Part shown: positions 20,990 to 31,199 of the stretch, piece after piece
How positions within the stretch are numbered: position 1 is the first letter of the stretch
Layout of the letters: each line of letters starts with the position of its first letter
DNA from: Icerya purchasi
Taxonomy: Eukaryota > Arthropoda > Insecta > Hemiptera > Monophlebidae
Length of the DNA stretch: 64,000 nucleotides
Assembly: GCA_039619475.1 (NCBI GenBank)
Contig: CM077115.1
Span: 487,527,352 to 487,591,351 of the forward strand
Direction: 5' to 3'
Made by a program: the position numbers and the translations under genes
Notes under the pieces: model-generated
What the model was told of the DNA's origin: nothing
Seen by the model: the letters and a program-made list of their open reading frames with translations, nothing else
The model's database searches: none

Positions 20990-22533
20990 GGTCTCCATGT
21001 TAAGTGTGTAAAATATGCATTGAACATTTGCGACAGTGGACAATTGGAGAGAGAAAATGCCTAAAGTTTGGAGTAGCAATTGTTTGGAGGGAACCGAGGA
21101 ACCATTATGATGACTGTTATTTTTGTATGGTAAATGTGAAAGGTATTTCTCGGAACAATAGACACAAATGGACATATCCCGATTTTAATTCAGCAAGGGA
21201 GGCCAGTACCGCATTCGGATGAAACCCTCATTCCATTATTTAATAGTCTGCCTAGACGACTCTCGGAAAACGAAATCGAAACATCAGTGTCTGATGAAGG
21301 TGGTAATGTACAATCAGACAGCGATAGTGATTTTGAAGCAGATGCAGACAAGCCTCAACGTTCCAATCAACAAGAACTGAACGATCTATGTAAAGACTTG
21401 AACCTTTTAAAAAAGTCTTCAGAATTTCTCGCCTCCGGATTAAAAGGAAAGAATCTGCTTAAACTAGGTACTTAGATTACATTTTATCGTAAAAGAAAAA
21501 CGGATCTGCCGCCTATTTTCTCTCAAGAAAATAACCTAGTATTCTGTAATGATATAAAAAGACTCTTAGAAGCAATGGGTTTATCGGAATACGTATCAGA
21601 CGATTGACGTTTTTTTTATTGATAGTTCAAAACGTAGTTTAAAATGTGTTCTTTTGAACGACCGTAACAAGTATGGAGCAATACCTATTGGTCATTCTAC
21701 CATTTTGAAAGAGGAATATGAAACAATAAGTCCTGAAAAAAATTAAATATGAGGAACATCAGTGGGTGATTTGTGTCGATTTAAAAATGGTAAAAACTTC
21801 TCCTCCTTGGACTGCAAAGTGAAAACACAAAAAAGTATACCTGTTTTTTATGTCTTTGGAATAGCAAAGCTAAGGATCAGCATTGGGTTAGCAAAAATTA
21901 ACCCCCAAAAAAAAATTCATGGTTTGAGGAAAACGAAACGTAATCAACGAACCTTTAGTTGCAAAAGAGAAAATCATATTTCCACCTTTGCATATCGAGT
22001 TAGGACTTTTGAAACAATTTGTGAAGGCGTTAAGCCGAGATGGACTTTGCTTTGGGTACTTAATACGTAAATTTTCTGGGATTAGCATGGAAAAAGTGAA
22101 AGCAAGCATATTTTATGGTCTTCAAATAAGACAGCTTATAAAAGATGCGCAATTTACAGCATCAATGAGCGAGGTTGAATTTAATGCTTGGTGCTCATTT
22201 GTTGAAGTTATACAAAATTTTCTTGGCAATCATAAAGCAGAAAATTACGCAAAATTAGTAGAAATCGTGTTTTCTAACTTTAATATTCCCGGCTGTAATA
22301 TAAGCATAAAATTTCACCACCTCCACAACCATTTAGATCGATTCCCACTAAACCTAGGTGTTTATTATAGTGAAGAACAGGAGGAAAGATTTTATCAGGA
22401 CATTAGAACGATGGAAGAACGATATCAAGGAAGATGTGATAACCCCATATGCTGTTCGACTACTGTTGCAGTCTGCAGCAAGAATGTTATACTAAACTCT
22501 ATGTTAGAAAGTCGAATTAAAGATAATTTTTAA
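20990..22533 (+). pseudogene. decayed member of an uncharacterised TE-associated family (DDE-like landmarks)
   Basis: Broken + strand frames read in order: REPRNHYDDCYFCMVNVKG (zinc-like Cys pair), SDSDFEADADKPQ and ELNDLCKDLNLLKKSSEFLA, FYRKRK and LVFCNDIKRLLEAMG, FFIDSSKRSLKCVLLND, WVICVDLKMV, ELGLLKQFVKAL, FLGNHKAENYAKLV, HHLHNHLDRFPLNLG, and EEQEERFYQDIRTMEERYQG. I recognise this order from a large uncharacterised repetitive family found in insects and cnidarians. The Asp of FFIDSS, the Asp of CVDLK and the Glu in QEERFYQD are spaced as a DDE transposase triad might be, which is an inference. At least four frame breaks or stops make it a pseudogene. Confidence 0.7.
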
Positions 22534-23399
22534 GTGATAAGCCATGAATGTTATGTTTATCTAGTTTGTGAAAAAGTTCCTTACTACGCATCCATTGTTT
22601 TTAATGGGGCCTTATAGTAAATACCAATATTTATAACCAGTTAACAAAAAAATTATTTTGTTCTAAAAGAGGTCAATATAGGGTATCTCAAAAACTAGAA
22701 CTGATAGAACAAATCTAACGGTTGTTTTCGATTCTACACCCAAAAATTACTTAGAAACAGTTCAAAAACAGCAGGCACCAAAATGTGTGTTGGGCTGTGT
22801 TATCTATTAAAATTAAGCAAGATGTATTACTTTTTTTTCTTTATATAAGATATTTTAATTTTAAAAAAAGTATTGAATTTATTAGAGTTTTCTTTTAAAA
22901 AAACCAAAAAAAAAAAAAAACTACGCTAATTGGTAAGAGACAAACCGCGTTCAAATATAAGTAAAAAATACGATAAAATTTCGTACCCTTTTTTATCACT
23001 ATTTTTTTTACAATTTTTTATGATTACACTAACAACACTGGATCTGCAGGCGAGTAGAAGGAAAAAAAAATTCTGCAAAATACAAACCTATGCATACCAA
23101 AAGTAATTTCTACATAATTTTTAAACATATATAAAAAGCTTATATGATAAGAAAATCGCATTCGTAACGTAAAACACAACAGAATTTCTAAATCGGATAA
23201 AAATTATTAAAGGATATTCTCTTATTACAAGCGCAAGTGGCTTTGCTTGCTAACTTGACAAGTCAAAGGACACAGTAACGATGAAAATAAATTTATAACA
23301 ATGTCAACTACCAAACCTTAAGTTTTTTCATTAAATGTTTTTTGAATTTTTCGTATAAATACTGACTGCGGGAAATAGCAAAACAGACTACAGTTAACA
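22534..23399. other. AT-rich DNA, nothing recognised
   Basis: Low-complexity A and T runs dominate; no coding signal is seen. A poly(A) tract near 22907-22920 could be the end of a retroelement. Confidence 0.4.
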
Positions 23400-23840
23400 A
23401 AAATATCGAAAGGCCGCGGCATACCAAGCAAAATTGTATTTGCTGAGCTTAAAACGATAGTATATCCCGTGGCACTTGACAGATGGGAATCGTGAACGTT
23501 ACATAAATCATTCCGAAGAAGACTAGAAGCGATGGAGATGACGGCATACAGAAGAATACTAAGACTACCATGGACCAGCTGTAGAACGGATGCCTCAATT
23601 CTGCGGTAGCTAGATATTCAAGCTAGCCAAAGAATACTGCCTGTGATTTGCAGGAGAATGCTGAAATTCTTTGGGCTTGTAATTCGAGTCGAGAACATTG
23701 AAAAGAAGTATACGGTAAGCGGCAGATAGGCTAGCCGTCAACGTGGTTTGTCGACCAACTTAAGAAGATAACCGGTATTCAGACTATCCGAGAAATAATA
23801 TACGCTAAGCTGAGAGGAAAGATATACGGCGAAAAAACTT
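23400..23840 (+). pseudogene. RTE/Proto2-like LINE tail, heavily decayed
   Basis: The + strand reads RRLEAMEMTAYRRILRLPWTS, split by stops from RILPVICRRMLKFFGL and VENIEKKYTVSGR. These match the MLRIPW / ILRFFGHV / LEK...GK blocks seen intact at 16356-16706. Confidence 0.65.
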
Positions 23841-23929
23841 TCTTCAAAGTGGTAAAATCGCGGTCACGATGCTTGAGAACGAGAATACGACAGCACGATG
23901 AAAATTATCTATTATACCAGTTAATGTTC

Positions 23930-24623
23930 ACCTAACTAGCAGAAAGACACTTTCGTGTTAATGTAAATGGTGATTGTTCACGAATGTACCCTATAATGTC
24001 AGGAGTACCACAAAGCAGTGTACTGGGACCTGTATTGTATCAGATTTATACACACGACTTCCCAGAAAATAATGATACAACCACAGCTATGCTTGCTGAT
24101 GACACGGCTATTTTATCAACTCACCGAGATGACATCATAGCCACCGAACAGCTCCAAAATCATCTGGCTTAAACAATGGAGAGTTGCAGTTAACGAATCA
24201 AAGTCGAAACAGGTTTTGTTTACCTTAAATAAAGGGCAAAATTTGCCGATCCAGCTGAATGGACAGACAATTCCGAATTCATGTGCTGTGAAATATCTCG
24301 GGTTACATCTTGATCAACGGCTCACCTTCAAGAATCGTATTATTACAAAACGAAAGCAACTAGATATCAAATACTGCAGCCTGCGTTGGTTAATGAACAA
24401 AAATTCATCTTTATCGGTTGAAAATAAAGTGCTACTATACAGGGCAATCTTAGAACCTGTGCGGGGACATACGACATTCAAATCTGGGGAAAGACGAATA
24501 TTTCAAATCTCAAAATTATACAAAGATTTCAGTGTCCCACGAGATATTTTGGCGGCACCATGGTTTGTCCGTAATGATGATATACACAAAGACCGCTGCA
24601 TTCCAACGGTTAAAGAAGTGTAA
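23930..24623 (+). pseudogene. Jockey-type LINE reverse transcriptase, 3' half
   Basis: The frame at 23984-24172 reads MSGVPQSSVLGPVLYQIYT, then AMLADDTAILSTH, the RT B and C motifs (the Tyr of YADD is Leu here). After a frame break, 24216-24623 reads LNGQTIPNSCAVKYLGLHLD, KRKQLDIKY, LSVENKVLLYRAILEPV and, after a deletion or frameshift, APWFVRNDDIHKD followed by IPTVKEV. This is the standard Jockey C-terminal layout. It is clearly dead. Confidence 0.85.
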
Positions 24624-25589
24624 TTACGACCTTTGCTAGAAGATACTTTCATCGACTTGGAAACCACATCAATCCGCTAGCGGCTAATCTTTTATAGAAT
24701 AGCGTACAATTCAAACGATTGAAACGACACATTAGTTGAACTGGAATTTCGTCTGTAGACATTAATTTGTATAGCTCAACATATTCCAATAAATAACGTA
24801 TATAAAAATAAGGGGAATAGCGACCATCACTGGGAGGAAGTGTTCCGCCATAGTTTACATAAAATAACATTGCTACTTATAGTACAACTGAACAGATTGT
24901 ACGCAGATAAAAAGGTGGGGGAAAAAAAAATATTTCTGTGCATTAATAATTGAATTTTGTGAGCCCTTAAAAACTCATTTAAATTCATAAAGTTTCTATA
25001 CTAAATAAAGCGCAAGGAATTAATTGCATTATCTATTTCGCACAGCTACAAATTTATTCAGCTAAATCGTACGTAGAATTTCGAAAATTTCTTTAAAGTT
25101 CTTTTCTTCTTATTCATTGAAATATATTTGGACGACCAACAGTTTTAGAATTTAAAGAAAAAAAAAAAAAATTCTTCGTAGCTTAATAAATTATTTTTAA
25201 TTCCGAAATCGTTTGTATTACACTCAATTTTAAATTAATTAAAAAAAAAAATCACTTCGACATTTAATTTACTAAATGAAAATAATTAAATATGACTGCA
25301 ATAACTGAAAATAAATTAAAAGAAATTTCACGCAGAAAGATAAGCCGCATCCATTATTGATTAAATCCGTGAAATTCACTCGCGGCCCTGTGAAATATCA
25401 AAATTCATTTTTTCAAAGTGATTTTGCATTCAGGACATAAAATAGACTTTTGCACAAGCGCTACATTAATTCTCATAAGAACGAATTGTGACATTGCCTA
25501 TTTCTGAACAAAATTAGATCTCAATTGCGTATGCGACAAGAAATGTGTAATTTCATTTCTACTTCCAAATATTTTTTAATTAAACATCT
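24624..25589. other. AT-rich DNA, nothing recognised
   Basis: No supported gene. A T-to-A rich stretch lies just before duplicated sequence resumes at about 25590. Confidence 0.45.
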
Positions 25590-26756
25590 TGCCAGTTCAA
25601 AATTTGTGAATAATAATTATAATTTATTTAATTTAAAATATGAATACATATAATATATGTATATATATATATGTAATTTTAATAATTACCTCGAATACAT
25701 TACTAAAGTGACTGTACACAGAGAACGCTACTGATATACACCTGATAATATAAGTATATAGATCGTAATAATTAAATCAGCTTAGTAATCATGGTAAACA
25801 ACATTACTCTCTACTTTTGTAAGTTGGTAAATATAGCGCAACAAAATGGCATAATTTATTTTTTTTCTAATATACTTGAAGTTGTCAGCATGTTTTTATT
25901 ACTATTACACTGCCTTATAACGCATTTAAATTTGTAAAAATTTCCTGTAAAATAATAAGTGCGCACTAAAATTTACGCTCAAAATATATTAATTATAGAT
26001 AGAAAATTATATGTGAAGTAGACTATGCATCTGTGTATATAACTAATAAACTTGTCCCACCGGTTAGATCCGGATTGAAGAATCAAAAAAGAAAAAATTC
26101 GCACGCCTTATTAGAGTTACTCAATAGGAGATCGATCTTAAAAATATGTTGCAATTGGAATTATCTGTCGGTGACGTCAATGCGAATTTAATATAAGTAC
26201 GTATACTGTATAAACAGATGGATCTATAGTGTCCATTTATTACAAATTTCAGACGTTAACGGTTTACTTTGAAAAAATGCATTGTTGGGAATTGTAATGT
26301 TAGACCGAACTCTTCGTAGAAAAACTGTCAACTCTTAAACATCGAGTTGCATTTAGGTGGAGGGGAGCGGAAGACAAGCAGATAAAGAGGAACTGTTCGG
26401 CGTGCAGCGTTAATTCGAGTTAATTTCGATAATTTATTTATTTCGCTATTAGCCGTGTACGCGCGCTGTGTGTAACGTTCAAGGTGAAAGTCAACAGCTA
26501 GGGGATGTACGTGGGAGCAAAAAGGGACGCGGTACGATAAAATGTTTCGACTCGGTTATCAGAATGCGTGCGGTATAGTACGAGCGCGATCATCGGAAAT
26601 CGTAACACTTCCGAACCAGTGTCGAAAAATCACTCGTTTACATATAGAGCGCGAAGTCGAATTTCGATCGTTTTTGTCGGTCTTTCTTTAATCTTTTAAT
26701 CGATAATATTTTTAACTTTTTAATTTTATTTTTCTATCGACAATTTCCAGTTCGTC
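25590..26756 (+). promoter_or_regulatory. upstream region and 5' leader intron of the small mucin gene
   Basis: It is homologous to 3851-4999. The acceptor AG ends at 26750, six bases before the ATG at 26757. The donor candidate AAG|GTGAAAGT is at about 26479-26488, and the TGACGTCA palindrome is at 26172-26179. The last 150 bp before the gene differ more from the left copy, including about 12 extra bases near the acceptor. Confidence 0.5.
26172..26179. promoter_or_regulatory. CRE-type palindrome TGACGTCA
   Basis: It is the same octamer as at 4433-4440, in the matching position upstream of the paralogue. Confidence 0.35.
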
Positions 26757-27737
26757 ATGAAATCGTCGTCGCTCGTAAACAATTTAATAATTTTTAGCGT
26801 TACAATTCTGCTCTCAAATCTCGCACCGTCGCAACAGCGTGTAATGCTGCCGCACAAAAAGGGAAATTACCACATCAGCGACGAAACATCCGGACACGAC
26901 ACACATACTTTCGAAAAAGTTGAAAATCGTATTACGCCGCATAGGATCAGGCGGGAAAATGCAAATGAACATTCTAACAAAACAGACGGAATACCCACTG
27001 ATCCGCCTAAGGACTTAGCCGATGATTCAACCAATTCTTCGCCTACTTCAACAACACTGCAACAATCTTCGCTGACAAACGTCTCGATACAGTCAGAAAG
27101 TTCTAGCTCAGAAACAACAACAGCTGCACCTGCCACCACTGTTGATTCATCACACTCGGCCACCACGGTTGCTGCGACAGCATCTTCAAATCCGGCAGAT
27201 ACTATAGCTGCTGGTGATACCGCTTCATCGTCTGCAAGTGACACTTCGGCAACACTTACACCAGTTCATACATCGACGGTCAGCAATTATCCATCAAGTA
27301 CGGAATCGCACAATACAGAAAGTTCTATCTCGGAAACAACAACAACTACACCTGCCATCACTGTTAATTCATCATCACACGCGGCCACCACGGATGCTCA
27401 GACAACATCTTCAAATCCTGCAGTTCCTACAGGTACTAGTGATAGCGCTTCATCATCTGTAAGTGATACTTTACCAACCCATACGCCAATTGATACATCA
27501 TCGGTCAGCAATCATCCATCAAGTACAGGATCACACAATACCGACAGTAATACAAGTTCAGAATCACAAAATACCGAAAGTATTTCTAGTTCGGAAAAAC
27601 ACAATACCGAATTCAGCTCGACCACAATTGCAACGACCAAACCTTCTTCTTCATTCGCTCCGCTTCATCGATCCAGTTTCACCATCATAGTTCTAATTCC
27701 TCTTTCGATACTTACAGGTACACGGATCTTTATTTAA
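26757..27737 (+). CDS. secreted mucin-like protein, 326 aa (short paralogue)
   Basis: The signal peptide resembles that of the large paralogue (hydrophobic LIIFSVTILLSNLA, then PSQQR). Residues 29-47 are still alignable (LPHK, DETSG). A region unique to this copy follows, with the basic site RIRR at about residues 63-66, which looks like a furin-type cleavage motif, then ENANEHSNKTDG. The body is Ser/Thr-rich with about two diverged copies of the repeat (SSSSETTTAAP, TASSNP, SHNTESS, THTPIDTSSVSNHPSS) and N-glycosylation sequons NSS, NVS and NTS. The end (SSEKHNTEFSSTTIATT, FAPLHRSSFTIIVLIPLSIL) matches the large gene, and the tail is more hydrophobic here. It is probably closer to the ancestral form. 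Function unknown; secretion and O-glycosylation are inferences from composition. Confidence 0.85.
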   Translation: MKSSSLVNNLIIFSVTILLSNLAPSQQRVMLPHKKGNYHISDETSGHDTHTFEKVENRITPHRIRRENANEHSNKTDGIPTDPPKDLADDSTNSSPTSTTLQQSSLTNVSIQSESSSSETTTAAPATTVDSSHSATTVAATASSNPADTIAAGDTASSSASDTSATLTPVHTSTVSNYPSSTESHNTESSISETTTTTPAITVNSSSHAATTDAQTTSSNPAVPTGTSDSASSSVSDTLPTHTPIDTSSVSNHPSSTGSHNTDSNTSSESQNTESISSSEKHNTEFSSTTIATTKPSSSFAPLHRSSFTIIVLIPLSILTGTRIFI

Positions 27738-28675
27738 GTTTCCTTCCTGATTAATCTCTTTTTCCTATTTCTATTCGTTACCTCTCATATATGTTTACGC
27801 GCATTAATCTATGTACATATGATATATTTATTGTTACGATATTACGAAGAGTGTTCGTGTACACATTCCTTTATAATCAGCGAAGCCGTCGATGCAGAAG
27901 TGCACGCTTTGCTAGACGCCTATTTTAGATAATTTACGTTCATAATGTTTTACTTTAAAAGTTAATATATTAAAGGCAAAAAAATCATTAAAAAACTCGT
28001 ATTCGTTTTTGTTTTTGTCTGCATTATGTTTTAGAACTATTTTTCTCAGTTAGTATTTTGAAAACTTTTAATTAAATTAAAACCTATTTATTTATTATTA
28101 ATGGATTGTGTAACATATCAAATTTATATTTTACGAATATCTTAAATATATGTACTTTATTTTCTCTAAAAGAGCTGTCCTTATTTTTGTTATTATTATT
28201 ATTTTTTTTATTTATATACGAAAATAGTTGACGGTAGTACGAGTCGAAAATTTTTTGACTTGAAATTTGAAAATTATTTTTCTGCTCCAACAACCGCATT
28301 AATATGAGATTTTTTGCCTCTTTTCCGTTTGAGTTTAGCCTGAAAACGATCGGATCGTTATTTTAATTAATTGAAATAAATCCGGAAAAGGTAAAATTTT
28401 ACTGCAAAATAATATTACACATCTGGCTAATTTCGGTTTCTTTTACTTCACATTATGTTAATTTATATGCCGTATGCTACTAATTCTAAGCTAATTTACG
28501 AAGAGATGATTAGATCGCGAAAAATGGTTTCCAAAATCTCTGTTTCATTTCCATTCCGACCTAGAGGATTTTATTTAATCATATTGATTAAAAAATAAAC
28601 ACGATATTTAATTACAATTAGAGCGCTTATTTATTCTAGAACATATCCGACATTTCTGTTTAAACTTTTATGAAA
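27738..28675 (+). other. 3' flank of the small mucin gene
   Basis: 27738-27960 matches 8198-8405 and 28570-28675 matches about 8440-8540. The 0.6 kb between them is unique AT-rich DNA without a gene. Confidence 0.5.
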
Positions 28676-30888
28676 TATCCGATACATTCCAGTTTTTTTT
28701 GTTTTTTTTTAAATATTGTCTATAAGGAACTTTTCAGCCCTATATATTAATACTAGCAATCTCGAAACCGCAAACATTTAAAATCTTAGTCAAACGAATC
28801 CTAGTTAATTTTGATAATTACCAATTCGGTGAGAGCTTTTTAGATGTAAATTAAGTTAATCAAAACATTTCAAATCTGGAAATAAATTATCAGATTGTAA
28901 CTTACATTTATTAAAATTTGAAATTTTTTTAATTAATTAACGTTCAGGCGAAAACATATTTAGGATCATAGATATTATTTTCAAAAATTTTTCACGTATT
29001 AATGTTACAAAAATATAGAAAACACGGAATCCAAAGAACTCGGGTATTTAAGAATAATATTAGTGTTGTGTAATATTACCGATGAAAGAAATTGGAATTA
29101 TTATCCCCTTTACTTTAAGTGTGGTAAAATTTTCTATTATTTATGTATTATGAAGATTCTGTAATATACATATTTATTTTATATTATTAGTATTGCCGTC
29201 GATTCAAAATTAGCGTTTTTAGAGAGAAATTTCTGTGTCTCCAAATTTTTGCGAACCCCTTTTTCTTTCCGCCGATTATCGAAAAACATTAGGGGAAAAA
29301 AATTTGTCCTGACCAGCTGTAAACTAAATTCTGATTATTCTCTTAACTTTGCACTGATAAATAATTTTTTGATAACCATATTTTTTAAATTTCCAATTTG
29401 TTTTTGTTTTTTTTTTTTTGTTTTTTACACATATTCACAATGCTGCGCATTCATTTTTAGTGATCCCATCCTTTAATGTTCAATCGTCTACCAGTATTAA
29501 AAGCGTATCCTGCATTAGTTCATCATCTTGATTACCATTATTGTTTTTCCGAAGAGATTGGATTTACGTAAAATTCCTTATGTATACTAAAATCGGAGTG
29601 TTTCTTGCCGTTACACTCACGAAACGAAATAGAGAACGGAAGAAAATATTTTAAGATGTTTAAATTATTAAAAATTTATCCCTTTTCGCGTTCTAATATT
29701 TATTGGCATGAAAATTAATTTCTCGGCTATTTCATAATTATTTTCCACCAGCGATGAATTCAGGAATCTGTCAGGGGGGGATTTATGTTCTTGGGGGGGG
29801 GGGGGGGGGCAGAGATTTTTTTAATATTTTTACTGAGAAAAGTTTTTTTTTTGTGATATTCCTGAATAAAACTAAATATGTAAAACACACATGGTTTATT
29901 ACGTAATTTAAAATAATGAAAAAGTAAGTGTGAATAATAAATTCCGAAGTAAAATGACCGATTATAAACAACAATGTTTTTTTAATTAGTTTTAAAATGA
30001 TTAATTTTCTAATTGTAACATTAAAGAACATCATATTGTAAAAACATTCTAATGGGTTCACATTATCTTTTTATAAGAAACGAATAAGCCGTGGTGTTTC
30101 AGCTGTTTTAAATGGGGACTTTTCTTAGAAATAAAAAACAAGAAAAAAGCATCAGAAACAGAAATGAAGTTGTCTATAGATTATGTCGCTTTAAAAAAAA
30201 CAAAATCAATGAAAATTGAAAAGATTTAAAAACAATTCATTGATATTAATGATAAATGGATCGACGTGAAACGTGAGAGTCCCCGTTTACCCCGATCAAA
30301 AATGCCAACTACAGCGAATAATTTTTTTAGCTCGCGAGTATTTTATATCTTTCGCGCACATTTGCGCAATGAAAGCGTATCAATTTTTTCATAAAATAAC
30401 AAGCAAACGTCAATGTTCTATTTTAAAAGATCATTTTTTTTTTTTTTTTTTTTTATTGTTATTTTATGAAGTATCGTTTTTTTGATAGTTGATCTAATTA
30501 ACTTATGTTTTGTACGTATATTTTTCTTTAGCTCGGGTGTAGTTTGTGTAAACAAATAATTCAACGTGCAACACGATACGAAATATACATTAAGATAAAG
30601 GTGGGATTATTTTATGATATATTTTAATTTATAGAATATTCTTTTACGTCACATAAAAACGATGCACGTGAGGAAGATCAAAGTTAACAGCGAGATCAAA
30701 TCGAACGAAATCTTATTTTCTAAACAGTTTTCTATTTTCGCATTGAAATAAATTCAGAATTTTCAAAATATAACTCCTAAGCCAAATTTCAGTAAACCGC
30801 AGCGCTTAATAGCTCTATAATATAGTATAGAGGAATAACATAAGCTAGCAGACAAAAACAATTTTCTTATAAAATTAGTATACAATGA
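28676..30888. other. AT-rich DNA with a 17-base G run, no gene
   Basis: There are no supported genes. 29793-29809 is an uninterrupted run of 17 G, preceded by G7 at 29774. Poly(T) runs at 29409 and 30429 are unremarkable. Confidence 0.5.
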
Positions 30889-30901
30889 AGGTTGCAGATT
30901 T

Positions 30902-31062
30902 TTTTTTTTTTAAACCTGGCCTGGTTGTAAATACCATTTGGCCACTAACTCTATTCATTAAATTAAATCAGTCTCTATCTCTTTTTGGCCGCCGCTGGGA
31001 ATCGAACTCTTGACCACTATCTCAACGATCAAGAGTTCACGCCACTAGGCTATCGCGCCGGC
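30902..31062 (-). mobile_element. tRNA-derived SINE with perfect 13-bp target duplication
   Basis: The minus strand begins GCCGGCGCGATAGCCTAGTG, which contains an A-box-like TAGCCTAGTGG, followed about 40 bases later by a B-box-like GAGTTCGATTCCC. A tRNA-unrelated body and a short A-rich tail (T-run at 30901-30912) follow. It is flanked by AGGTTGCAGATTT at 30889-30901 and again at 31063-31075. The tRNA-like part would fold poorly in its T arm, so it is a SINE and not a tRNA gene. The perfect duplication suggests recent insertion. Confidence 0.85.
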
Positions 31063-31107
31063 AGGTTGCAGATTTATCGTTACACAGTTCTATTTAAAAC
31101 GATAAGA

Positions 31108-31110
<3 letters not shown>

Positions 31111-31198
<88 letters not shown>
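31111..31198. repeat. (TA)n microsatellite
   Basis: About 88 bp of uninterrupted TA dinucleotides, 35 bp beyond the SINE. Confidence 0.95.

Positions 31199-31199
<1 letters not shown>

Larger units (their letters stand above)
20346..25589. other. 5.2-kb extra segment interrupting the right duplication copy
   Basis: Left-copy sequence is continuous across TTTCTAAC|CTTGCCAC at about 3850. In the right copy the two halves are separated by 5.2 kb. I see no target-site duplication at the junctions. The segment contains a decayed DDE-like gene, RTE-like and Jockey LINE fragments, and AT-rich DNA. Either it was inserted or translocated into the right copy, or the left copy lost it. Confidence 0.7.
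18331..28675 (+). repeat. segmental duplication, right copy (with the 326-aa mucin gene)
   Basis: It is a direct copy of 1518-8540, with the same block order. It has extra DNA at 20346-25589 and 27965-28570 and carries the shorter mucin paralogue. Sequence similarity between blocks is high by eye (single scattered substitutions, small indels). Confidence 0.9.

Noticed and set aside
30990..31062. Possible tRNA gene on the minus strand
   Set aside because: A-box and B-box are present, but the T arm does not pair, there is a tRNA-unrelated body with A-tail, and a 13-bp target duplication surrounds it, so it is a SINE.
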